NCBI GenBank assembly: GCA_963070105.1
Contig: OY718808.1
Location: 7,799,398-7,863,397 of the forward strand
From: Litomosoides sigmodontis
Lineage: Eukaryota > Nematoda > Chromadorea > Rhabditida > Onchocercidae
Length of the DNA stretch: 64,000 bases
Direction: 5' to 3'
A program made the position numbers and the translations under genes. Position 1 is the stretch's first letter, and each line of letters begins with the position of its first letter. The notes below the pieces were generated by a model. The model did not search any database, was not told the origin of the DNA, and was given only the letters and a program-made list of their open reading frames with translations. Below are positions 53,677 through 64,000 of this stretch, piece after piece.

Positions 53677-54060
53677 TGTGTGTGTGTGTATGTGTGTGTA
53701 TGTGCGTGTGTGTGTGTGCGTGTGTGTGTGGTGTATGTGCGAGTTTTCTTGCTGTGCAATGAACTGTATGGAAGTGACGTAATACTGTTATGCCACGTGC
53801 GATGACAAAATAGAAAGAGAGAGGAAACGTTTTCATCATGCTTCAAACTCTTCCCCCTCGAACACCAAACATCTTTTTGCTAAATGATTGTTCTTTTTTC
53901 TGTAAGAAAAAATTCCATCCTTAATTGTTGTTAAGCTTACGTTCGATATAGCTGTATCGAAGTGCCTAACAGAGCATACACCTTGCAGTTTTCGCTTCCA
54001 TTCAACACTTCCCGCAATTTATTTTCCAAATATTGATTTTTTCTTATATTTTGAATTTAG
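51915..54060. other. Upstream region of the PP2C gene
   Basis: No exon supported. It includes a partly palindromic GC-richer patch (about 52775-52830, CTCCCGAGG repeated) and the GT tract at 53621-53740. 5'-UTR exons of the PP2C gene may lie here. Confidence 0.45.
53621..53740. repeat. (GT)n microsatellite
   Basis: About 120 bp of TG with scattered TA and GC interruptions. The His/Thr-rich and Cys/Val-rich open frames through it are repeat artefacts. Confidence 0.97.
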
Positions 54061-54507
54061 GGTATGAGTAGTTACTGCGACATTTTAGCTAGAGGTGCTT
54101 TCATTCGTGGCGGTTATCAGATGGGGAAACCAACTGTTGTAAGTGATGGTTGAGCACATTTCATAAAACTCTTCCCATCGGAAGAGGATAGTAATTTGGA
54201 TAGCAAGTTATCATGCATGATGGGATCTTTTCAATGCAAGATGTCCTTCTCAAAAGATGATTTTTAGGTTGATGAATTGATTGGAAAGAGATAATAACAG
54301 TCATTTGTTATTTTGTATTACCAATATGAACTTTGGTAGTTTTTATGTGTTTCTTGCACTACTTCGTGCAGATAGTGCGCACATAATTCATTGCTTCCAT
54401 TGAATTTGAACTGTTCCTAATACTTTTCTTCTATCGTACAAGGATGAATTGAGAGTGGTAATAATGTAGGACACAAATATACCACTGAAAGAGAAGTTAA
54501 TGATTTG

Positions 54508-54557
<50 letters not shown>

Positions 54558-55482
54558 GTAATGTTTACTACTAATGCAAACTAATCAGTTACTTCGATCA
54601 TCTACTGGAACTATAGCATAACATTAATGTGACATTTTTAGCTTAAATTTCCTTAAAGGTGTACATTTTAAGTCATCGTTAAGTTTCAAATTTTGGTATT
54701 GAAACAAAATAGCAACGATCCACTTCCTCAGTTTTTTTGTTGTTTACTTGATAGATGTAATTGTTCATTTCATCTGGGATTGAAAGTTAATTAGTTATGA
54801 GACGTGTATAAAAGCTGCAAGAGATTCGCTGGATTTGGAATCTCTTGCATCGTTGAAGTAAGGGGAAGTTCATTGTTTGCCCCTTTCGCCATCGCTGTTT
54901 TCACACATCATATAAATAAATATTCGATGATCTTTCTAGCATATTTAGATGCAGCAAGTGGGTATTATTTCGACATTCTAATACTGTATTGAACGGGAAT
55001 CTCATCGGACATAGTATGGTGAAATGATATCAGATAATCACTTCAACAATCCATCCATCGCAAAATTTGCCCTCATACTATGCCAAGAACTGGGCAAATA
55101 TTTGCACAAATTCACTAACAAATGGAAAAGAATTTTAGAGAATTTCAATTTAACTCGGAATTATGGCTTTGAAGAAATTAAATGACTTGTTAAATGAACG
55201 GAAGAAGCGTTGAGGAACAATGAAAAAAAAAGTTATCATTTCACACTTAGTTGAAAAATAATTTATGCAAGAAGCATATTTGAGCTATAACGTTAACAGA
55301 TGAATAGTTCGATAGACTTTGACGGCATTCTGCAGTATTTCCATCAACCATTCAAATTATCTTTATTAGATGCTAAAGGAAAGGAAGCTTTTGATCCAAA
55401 CAGATGTTACACTATGTATTTTGTTTATACAGCACACTGTGCACGAAACTCTGATTATTTCAAAAATTCTCAAATTTCGATG
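54061..55482 (+). CDS. Two candidate exons of an unrecognised gene
   Basis: Exon a, 54061-54138, follows TTTGAATTTAG and ends at GTT|GTAAGTG. It reads GMSSYCDILARGAFIRGGYQ plus six residues. Exon b, 55300-55482, follows CGTTAACAG, begins with ATG in phase and ends TTTCGATG|GTAAAA. It reads SSIDFDGILQYFHQPFKLSL, then LLDAKGKEAFDPNRCYTMYF, for 61 codons. Both are whole-codon exons (26 and 61), so they join in phase. I recognise no domain. Upstream and downstream exons were not found; the downstream 12-bp satellite starts 150 bp later. They may be parts of one small gene, two chance segments, or an alternative first exon at the ATG of exon b. Confidence 0.3.
54509..54558. repeat. (AT)n microsatellite
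   Basis: About 40 bp of pure TA followed by TGTATATGTA. Confidence 0.95.
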
Positions 55483-55627
55483 GTAAAAAGGAAACTCTTT
55501 GTGTAACTAATGCAGCTGCATGGCACATAAGAGTCTTTAAAGAACCTACCATCATAATATCAATGATGAGAGTCATCGATAGGTAACAAGAGCTCACATG
55601 CATTGACATAATTTTGCAATAACTTCG

Positions 55628-56389
55628 TCTCCTCTCTCTCTCTCCCTCTCTCTCTCCCTCTCTCTCTCCCTCTCTCTCTCCCTCTCTCTCTCCCTCTCTC
55701 TCTCCCTCTCTCTCTCCCTCTCTCTCTCCCTCTCTCTCTCCCTCTCTCTCTCCCTCTCTCTCTCCCTCTCTCTCTCCCTCTCTCTCTCCCTCTCTCTCTC
55801 CCTCTCTCTCTCCCTCTCTCTCTCCCTCTCTCTCTCCCTCTCTCTCTCCCTCTCTCTCTCCCTCTCTCTCTCCCTCTCTCTCTCCCTCTCTCTCTCCCTC
55901 TCTCTCTCCCTCTCTCTCTCCCTCTCTCTCTCCCTCTCTCTCTCCCTCTCTCTCTCTCCCTCTCTCTCTCCCTCTCTCTCTCCCTCTCTCTCTCCCTCTC
56001 TCTCTCCCTCTCTCTCTCCCTCTCTCTCTCCCTCTCTCTCTCCCTCTCTCTCTCCCTCTCTCTCTCCCTCTCTCTCTCCCTCTCTCTCTCCCTCTCTCTC
56101 TCCCTCTCTCTCTCCCTCTCTCTCTCCCTCTCTCTCTCCCTCTCTCTCTCCCTCTCTCTCTCCCTCTCTCTTTCCCTCTCTCTCTCCCTCTCTCTCTCCC
56201 TCTCTCTCTCTCCCTCTCTCTCCCTCTCTCTCTCCCTCTCTCTCTCTCTCTCCCTCTCTCTCTCTCTCTCCCTCTCTCTCTCCCTCTCTCTCTCCCTCTC
56301 TCTCTCCCTCTCTCTCTCCCTCTCTCTCTCCCTCTCTCTCTCCCTCTCTCTCTCCCTCTCTCTCTCCCTCTCTCTCTCCCTCTCTCTCT
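55628..56389. repeat. 12-bp minisatellite, unit CCCTCTCTCTCT
   Basis: About 760 bp of strictly pyrimidine (plus) / purine (minus) sequence with a 12-bp higher-order period, around 60 copies. A few units have 10, 14 or 16 bp, and there is one T substitution (about 56171). The long minus-strand Arg/Glu/Gly frames through it (55460-56434) come from the repeat and are not genes. Confidence 0.97.
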
Positions 56390-57576
56390 GGATATTTCTT
56401 CACAAGTCGATCTTTGACAAAATCGCTTGATCACATTTACTATGAGTACTTCCGCTCATATACCATACATCTAATGCTGTTACTATCACTCTAGTTTTTT
56501 TTTTAATATTTGAAATTAAGTAAATTTCACAAATGCAAAATACAGGTTCATTGTAAAACACTTTAATTTTTTCACTGGAAAATTTAGACTTGGAAAAGTT
56601 TTAATGATAGTAATTGATTTCGAATCATTTTAATTACTCAATTTTTAAAGACATGCACTTGATTATAATTTATTCATTAGGCAAATAAAATAGGTAGATT
56701 GTTTCATAAATCCATTTGAGATCGTATACTTAAATTATGTATTTTTATATCATTTGAGATCGTATACTTAAATTATGTGTTTTTTCATCTAGTATTTAAA
56801 TACCACTGATGCTTATCAAATTTGAATAATCAAATATAGTGAAATAATTACCTGTCGAGAGGCACAACTGATACGGGAAGCGCTAGACCTCTTCAGTCAG
56901 TTTATATCAGTCGGCTAACAACTAGTAATATAAGTAACTAAGGAACGGAACAATTAAATACTTTAGAGCTGACTAATTTTCACACATTTGAAAGTATTTT
57001 AATCTAATAAAATATACTCTGCTAAGAATACTTTTAGTTTCATCTAACGCTACATGCTTTCTGTTCAAATGTTCAACATGAAAGCTAAATTGGGATTCAC
57101 TCATTAATTTATTGATTTTAGAAAAATCTCATTAATAAGGACAGGTAGATTGTTTCATAAATTTCATGGTTTTCTGGCCAAGCTACAAGAACTTCCTCTT
57201 GAATTCGCCTGATTAGAGGGAAATTCTGAGAATTAAATTCAGAATATTTCAAAAAAGCACAAGTTTGCTTCATTGATTTAATGGTTTTAAACCCTATAAA
57301 TTTAAAATGTAATCTAACAAATTGAAATTGGATCTTCCAAGCTACTGAACGAAGTTATGCTATGTTACGGTTAGCGAAGTGATAAAATAATTTCTATAAC
57401 AATTACTTGTCACCTCTAAATGATCCCATTAACGGAAAAGAAGTCAATTGGAACACTGTGCAAGATTTTAACACAACACGAGGCATTTCTTTTAGATCGG
57501 CCTAATTCTGTAATTACATAACTCTAGTAATTAATACTTCTTTTTTTAAGATTCATGTCACCACGTGATTTGCAAT
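56390..57576. other. Noncoding, downstream of the bHLH-PAS gene
   Basis: No exon seen. It holds a 28-bp direct repeat spaced 38 bp apart (56713-56740, 56751-56778). A shared AGGTAGATTGTTTCATAAAT copy occurs near 56692 and again near 57143. Confidence 0.5.
56713..56778. repeat. 38-bp-period direct repeat
   Basis: CATTTGAGATCGTATACTTA... (28 bp) occurs twice, identical over that length. Confidence 0.9.
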
Positions 57577-60500
57577 TTACGTAATTAGCTGCACATCGAA
57601 ATTATCCGTCAGTTGCATGTGCCCATCCGTCCACGTTCGTTTTCGGATACTCTCATAGCTATCTTCGTCATCAAAGTGTCCCTGTAGAAGTTTTGCTATT
57701 GTAGGCATTTTATGCTTGTGTGATCTCAGAGAATTGTCGAGTGGCAGTGTAAGCGAGAATTGGTCGGTGGCACACTTCACGTTTTCCGGCAAATTGATCA
57801 TTGTTGAGGGATGAATTGAATGCATTTTGTTATGTTCCATTTCCTCGAAAAACTCATCCAGGTCTCCGCTAAGATCAGGCAGCGGCCCTTTGATGTTTCG
57901 CTCCAAGCATAGTTCCGGTAAAGCTTCCAATTCACTACTTTCTTCATCATTTCCTAAAAAATTCTGATGTTATGCTGTCGTATGACAAGGTTAAACAGCG
58001 TTGAGCATACTCTTAATCCATGCTTTCTGTTTTTCCGAGGACAATTCAGCCTGATAAATTTAATTTATGAATCCTTCCAAAAGCAACAAGACTGTCAATA
58101 TAGAAAATGAAAAGAAAAAAGTAGGAAGCAGTCTTCAAAGTAATCTCAAACATTTAAGAATTGCGCAAATTTTGTAACTTCCAAAAATGAAATATAACAA
58201 TAACAAACCAAAATCCAAATCAGCGATTCTTGACTCGGTTTTACTTAATTTACAATTTTCTTCCTAAAACGATGGCAGTATTGTCATAGCTTCATAAAAG
58301 GATTTCATTAAATAGTTGTTTTGTCCTTTAACATAATCGACAAATTCAGCCAAAATTGTGTGAAAATATTACATACTAACTGAATGTAAAATTACGTTGA
58401 GTGCAAATTATTAATTAATGTCTAAACTTGAACAGTGAGGATTTTTTTTTTAATAACTCCACGATTTTCCAGCATTTTTTTACGTACGAAATTTTCTGCA
58501 ATAAACAGACGTTTGAATTACTTCAGGTGCTTAATAAACATTACACGTAATATCAACGAATAAATAGAAATAGAACTGAGAACTAACAAATTGAATTAAT
58601 TCGTTGTTATCGTTAGGCAATGGCTCCTTTTTGATAGCTAACATTGGCGGAGCATACTGCTTTGACACCTTCACTTCTTTCACACAATCCTCTTCATGAG
58701 AGTCCACGATGTGATCAAAAGATGCTATCATTAATTCGTTTCGGATTCCATAGATCCACAAATTGCCTTGCAATGAATGCGCCTCCTTCTCACTAAAAAA
58801 CGTTTGCTTTTCAGGCGATCTATATTACTCATCAAAAAGCTGTAGAAAATTAAACTTCACTAATTTACTGGAAATGGAATTTATTAATCTGTGTAGTGGC
58901 AAAAAATTAGAATGTGTGATAACTTCTCTCATCATAGCACATCCTGGCTAAAAATTAGGTTCTATTCCAATTAGTATGCATTATAATTTCTGTACGAGAA
59001 CCAATCTATCTTTGTTATGATAAATGATATGATTTGTAATTGCTTTTCAAGGGATAAACGTCATTTGATTACAGTACAATTATATAATTTACTTACTTCA
59101 AAACTTGATAAGTAATATAGATCAGATGTCGCATTCGCTTTTCATGTTCTGGTCTATAGTATAAATTATTCCTTATTGTAAATACAGTATGTAACCAAAG
59201 CCATCGACCATCCTTCGTTTGTAAGCGTAACAAACACATTAAAGCACCATCTTTTCGCTGGCTTACTCAAATATACAGACTTTCTCAAATTTATTACACC
59301 AACAAACTGTGAGAAAATTTAACATTCAAATTTTTAGAGCAAGAAAATGAAAGTTGAAAATTTTTTAGCAATAAACTTATGCTTACAAATGCGATGCTTA
59401 TAAGCAATTTCGGATAAATGATCAGGATGTAAAAACTGGTACCATGATTTGTTGACCAATTCTTCACTTTTGTAACCCAAATATTGTAGGGTCCTGAATA
59501 ATCGTATTGGTGATTATAATGTTAGGAATCACAGACTTTGATGATCCAGCAAAATTTAAATTTTAGAGATAAAATGTTAAAAAATGTCATGCGTACATTT
59601 GATCGATATGCATAAATTTTAAGTCTGCTGAATGTACGGTGCTGAAAATTGATGTATTTCCAGCCGATAACATTTCGACATTTTCCGGATTGATAAGCAT
59701 CTCACAGTATGCGGCAAACAGTGGTTGAAAATGGGATAAGAAAGTTGATAACTGATGATGTGTGTTGTAATAATCACTAGCATGAAGATAACGACCTTCC
59801 ACTAAGGTGTACTGTAACAGTGATTAATTGATGAGATCGACTGAGATGAATTCAAATTTAAGTCTAAGTTTGCACTTAAATAGAAGACTGAATGTAATTG
59901 TATTAAATATTGGAATGATTTCTTAGTTTGGATTGTCTATTTTCCAATGCAAAAACCAATTAATAGAGTGTTTTCATATAATTCAACATTTTTATTTTTG
60001 GTTACGGTATAATGGTGAAATTGAAAAAGGTACTTTATGATATTGCAGTCGTCGTTTTGTGGTGCGTGACAGACTCATCCGACAAATGAAGGCTTTTTCA
60101 TTGGAAAAAGAATTTTGATCGGAAACTGATGATGGACCTGACATGAGCTCTGCTTGTATACGCCCATGATCACGATGATCGACTAGATCGTACACCGAAT
60201 CACCTTGGCACATTATTTCCGCCTTAAATTTAAACCAGTTGAAAGGAACGAAAGATTTCAAGTTCTGGAATTCCAAGATTTTGCTAATTTTCTTGGATCA
60301 TCCATAAATTCAAATTTATTCATATAGAGCTTTGCTTAATAGATTGGAAATTATTCAGATTATACAAAGTTGAAATTTAGATGAAACTACCACGGAATGA
60401 CCAAGATAGTCGCTTGCATTATCGGATATGTAAACAATTTTGCCATACTTTGTCATCATCAACAAGAAGCCTCGTAAAGCTCGAAAACCATCTGACTGTC

Positions 60501-60995
60501 TTAATGCTGATCGAAATGATGTTTGCATATTCATTCCAATCACTAAAATAAAAAAATTAAAATTTCGTAAAGCATATAGCAATGATTTAATTTCTTATTT
60601 AAAATTAGCCTAAAACGAACATTGACCAATAATCGTATAGATAAAAGCAAAAAAATGTTCATTGCATCGGATTTGTACTAATAATTTAAGAAGTATTTAT
60701 ATTTCATTTCACAATCTTACTGGACATATGGACATATCAAACCGCTACGTAGGTAATTGAAGTATATTGGAGACAGCTGGGCAGAAATAATTTAAAACTT
60801 TTAAAAATTAAACAGAAAAGGTGCAAACCGTGTGGCAGATAGTTTTGTTTCCTGATATAGATGCAAGCAAGTGACATTACTTGTAGTTGGAACAGTCGTT
60901 TTTTCATCGAATCTGCTAACGGCAGAAGATCACGCATTTTCTGAATCTCCAGGTTAATTTGATCGCGACGATGCTTTGATGCACCACGAGTCGAC
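57577..60995 (-). CDS. bHLH-PAS transcription factor, NPAS4/dysfusion/CKY-1 group (5' end not found)
   Basis: Exons: 60995-60829, 60542-60391, 60222-60034, 59811-59597, 59493-59387, 59265-59097, 58792-58588, 58050-58011, 57953-57577, all in phase, about 540 aa plus a missing first coding exon ending in phase 2. The basic region [17 protein letters not shown] and helix-loop-helix ([32 protein letters not shown]) match the NPAS4/dysfusion type, not HIF or CLOCK. PAS-A follows ([46 protein letters not shown]). PAS-B and PAC come next (FKFMHIDQ-like [46 protein letters not shown]). The tail is acidic ([14 protein letters not shown]), probably transactivating. Role: a nuclear factor acting with an ARNT/AHA-1 partner. 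Acceptor 59266 (TTTGAG) is atypical but phase-required. Adding the 2 nt from the missing exon makes the length a multiple of three. Confidence 0.88.
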
Positions 60996-62146
60996 CTATA
61001 CGATAATTACTCGTTTCATGTGTGCTATTTTTTGATTTTCAAAAAATTGAATTTTTAGCATCTGAGATTAGGTACTTTGATCTTTTTTGATAGGTGAAAT
61101 TATTGTGATATCTGAAAGATATTTGATATTTATCACTTCACAGTAATATATTTCCGATCTCAGCACTATCGTTAGCCGAGTGCTGTAGGGAATCAATCCA
61201 ACGAAGAGATTTAATTTATGGATACTCTTTCGGTTCAGCATTTATGCAAGGAAGGATATGTCGTGCTTTAATTGGACGGACACTTGATAATTCTTTTCCG
61301 ACCATTTATCACGTTATCAACTGTCCCATTCATATTTACAATTTGCATATCAAAAATATATATTTATGCATCATATGACACAGTTCACAGGCAATTGAAA
61401 TTGTTTGCTCTTTTTTTCGATATCTTAAATTTAAAGTTCATATGTGCTGAAGAGAACATGAGCTGATGTTACAAATATAGGGCACTGACTAAAACGTAGT
61501 GTTTGCTTTATCGTAAATGTGAGGTGTAAATATTAAAATTTGGTCAGTTTTTAATGTAACAAAATTATTTCATCAAATTATAATGTGGAAAAAGTAAACA
61601 AAATTATCGGATGAATATATATCACTCCGTCATTTTATTCTTTCAATCAAACAAGCGTAGGCTATCGACTAAAAAAAATGTACGTGTACGTGGAAGTAAG
61701 TAATTGAATGACAACAAACCTTGTGTGACAGACCAGTTAATTAAATGAGTGCAACATTTACGGACTATTAACAAAAGGTTCTAAGTGATAAGATGTTTGA
61801 TTATATAAAGAAGAGATAGCAAATGTACATGGTGATAAGAGGGAGTGCAGAGGGCAGGAATATTGCTAGAATGATATGATAGATAGATCAGAAGCTAAGG
61901 TGAAATTAGAGAAAAATCGGAGAAGGCAATTAAACTTGAAGCTTGAATCTTTTAGAATTTTCCTCGCCTACTTTGAATTGATTAATATCGATATTGGTCA
62001 GTTTTATTAGAAATTACTCAAACAAACTATCGGGTATTTCTATCACATATGCAGTAATGGAGTTATTTGAGTTAAATAGAAGACTGTGGCACATTCGCAT
62101 TTGATATACTTCATCATATCAATCAGAGAAATTCACTGCACTTTCA

Positions 62147-62215
62147 GACAGATGATGAGCTAGCATCATCTGAGTGATCTGAATGAAACAGATCACTGAT
62201 CAGTGATCTGTCATC
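62147..62215. repeat. Nested inverted repeats incl. perfect 24-bp palindrome
   Basis: The left element CAGATGATG-AGCTAG-CATCATCTG is a 9-bp stem with a 6-nt loop. The right element at 62188-62211 starts ACAGATCACTGA and is a perfect 24-bp palindrome. A third partial copy, TGATCTGAATGAAACAGATCA, overlaps between them. Confidence 0.85.
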
Positions 62216-62656
62216 ATGCAGGTGCAATGTACATTGTTATTGTTCGGAGGTGTTTAACTTTGTTACTCCGACCGACTGATAATTGCTAATTCATTTCCAT
62301 TAAGCTAAATGCTAATAATTGCCAGTTCGTCTTCTATCAAGCCAGTTGCAGTTAAATCTCACTCATTACAACACTACTCACACACATTACTATCATAAAT
62401 TTAAAATTGCAATCTTAACCTTACTAAATCATTATCAGCGGGTAGTAATCTGAAAGTGATAGCATACTAATTGTACATTTCCATTTTCCTTTTTTGAATT
62501 TAACATTTTCTCTTTTCCGTTCGTCTAGCGAAGGACTTCCAGAATTTTAGTCATCTCAAATGAAGCTGCAGCGCAACTGTGAAAAAAAGGTAAAGCAATT
62601 CATTGAATTTGAGAATTCCATGAAAATTTCGTTCCAATTAAAATGCCTCAATTTTT

Positions 62657-62683
62657 CCCCCCCCCCCCCCCCCAAAAAAAAAA
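62657..62683. repeat. C17 homopolymer followed by A10
   Basis: An uninterrupted run of about 17 C then 10 A, unusual in this AT-rich context and a likely length-error site. Confidence 0.95.
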
Positions 62684-62918
62684 CGGAAGAAAAAACATCA
62701 AGCTAACCTATTATTGTTTGGTGATTGTCGTTGAGTTAGATTCATGTGAAAGAGATAGTGTGGAAGGGATGACCAGTGCAGAAGCTGACTGTCAGTTAGT
62801 TAATTCGTAAACTTCAGTACCACTGTTGACCCGACCTCTTGGCTGCCTCCTCAAACTCTGATCTGTCAATACGATCTGCTGTCCACTACATCCTTTCATT
62901 CCTTTCCAAACGGGGATA

Positions 62919-62926
62919 TGACGTCA
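62919..62926. promoter_or_regulatory. CRE/ATF palindrome TGACGTCA upstream of the bHLH-PAS gene
   Basis: A perfect CREB site about 1.9 kb upstream of the first recognised exon of the NPAS4-like gene, in GC-richer sequence. Confidence 0.35.
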
Positions 62927-64000
62927 TAATGGTCAGTAAACATACAGAAGTTAAGTTAGTTGATTGAGGAAGAGGAACTGCCCAATGGTCGTTACCGTTT
63001 ACGTGCCTCTCAATTAATCCGAATCACATCTCATCTTGTTGTGTAACTATGCATATACTTTCCTACACTAACCATATCCTCTGTCCTCTTCATATTTGTG
63101 TTTTCCGAGAGTAAACTAAGACTGTCGAAAATTTACCAATAAAACCGGTCATACAAACACGAAATTTCAATAAGTAAACAAAAATTTGCGCAAAGTACGG
63201 CGGACTTAACTAAACTAAACTAATTCTCGAGAACTAACCAATCAACTACTTCACCACACATCCTTGTATGCCCAACATTGGGGAGCAAATTCCGAAAAAA
63301 AATCCGGAATTTTTTTTTCTTTTGTTAAAGGGAGTGAACTGAAAGAGAGTCTTCAGATTGCACTTTGCACTTGGTAAAAAAAGGAGTGAAATTCATTTAC
63401 GTTATGAACATGTATCTTCCACAGTAAATCTTTTTCATCTATTTGTTCTTCGAAAAAGATAATTGAAGGGAATGGAGTTACACTACGATGGTCAGTGTAG
63501 TTTGCTAATTCCAATTTTGGTTGCCTGTAGAGATGACCAACGGCCAGCTATCATTAACAGAATCTACTTTAGAGGCAAGGTATGATAGTAAATTGCAGTC
63601 GACCAAATGAATGGCTTCAAATCTGCTTGCCAGTCATTTATAATCTTTTCAATTTCAGTCGTTGTAAAATTTTTACAGTTGTATCATCGCCATTTTTTCA
63701 ATTTAAAATCGTTGAAAAGTTAAATTCTAATCCAAAATTTTCTCCAACTACGAATAGTTACCCAGTTCTACTGAGCTCTTTTTTCAAAACCACCTTTCTC
63801 AGTTCGAATTTCCAGGCACGGCATGCGATTTTCGGCAACTTGACGTCCAACCCAGAAGCTCAAGAGACTGGGTGGACAACGGGTCAGTCGGGCGATTAGT
63901 GTTTGTTAATACTGCTAGTTTGGAGAGGTTGGATAGGCGAATCAAGGCATTTCAAGAAAGTACGAAAGAACATGTATTTCAGATCGTCTTACGTTTTGCG

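Larger units (their letters stand above)
60996..64000. other. Noncoding right end, upstream of the bHLH-PAS gene
   Basis: The first coding exon and promoter of the bHLH-PAS gene should lie here, but I could not pick out the short ATG exon. It contains the palindromes near 62.2 kb, a C17-A10 homopolymer pair and a CRE site. The 105-codon frame at 63582-63899 has no recognisable features. Confidence 0.45.

Noticed and set aside
53448..53846. His/Thr-rich and Cys/Val-rich ORFs on both strands
   Set aside because: Generated by the GT microsatellite.
55460..56434. Minus-strand Arg/Glu/Gly-rich ORFs
   Set aside because: Generated by the 12-bp pyrimidine satellite; no start context, domains or splice sites.

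Overview
This is a window of AT-rich nematode nuclear DNA. The evidence is intron-dense genes with short TTTCAG/TTTTAG acceptors, many simple-sequence repeats, no operator or ribosome-binding architecture, and a gene set whose closest recognisable relatives are C. elegans families (STAR/GLD-1-ASD-2, SPR-1/CoREST, CKY-1/NPAS4, ILC-17, multi-Kunitz secreted proteins). AT content, long intergenic gaps and intron sizes suggest a parasitic chromadorean, possibly clade III, but I cannot place it to genus. All exon models were built by eye from frame continuity and GT-AG (once GC-AG) boundaries. For five genes the summed exon lengths divide exactly by three.

Layout. 1-16.8 kb: gene-poor, with one orphan exon-like segment on the minus strand near 1.5 kb, a pure (CTA)n tract of about 0.9 kb, GATA-site clusters and microsatellites. 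16.8-20.7 kb (-): secreted multi-Kunitz protein with a degenerate middle domain. 24.5-28.6 kb (-): STAR-family KH RNA-binding protein with an unusual cysteine-rich tail. 30.3-35.1 kb (+): SOL-type calpain (CAPN15 family) with one RanBP2 zinc finger and a GC-AG intron. 37.4-41.7 kb (-): CoREST/RCOR corepressor (ELM2, SANT, SANT). 44.0-46.3 kb (+): IL-17-like cytokine. 48.7-51.9 kb (-): PPM1A-type PP2C phosphatase. 54.1-55.5 kb (+): two phase-compatible candidate exons of unknown family. 57.6-61.0 kb (-): bHLH-PAS factor of the NPAS4/dysfusion/CKY-1 group, its first coding exon not located. 61-64 kb: noncoding, with a perfect 24-bp palindrome and a CRE palindrome.

The genes look like independent single-gene units (divergent pairs STAR/calpain and CoREST/IL-17; convergent pairs calpain/CoREST and IL-17/PP2C), not an operon. 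Several act in gene regulation or signalling (STAR, CoREST, CKY-1-like, IL-17-like, PP2C), but the sequence gives no evidence that they form one pathway. The most interesting item is the IL-17-like cytokine gene. It has an amino-terminal signal-anchor instead of an ordinary signal peptide, has lost one of the family's cysteines, and carries a GATA-site cluster in its first intron.
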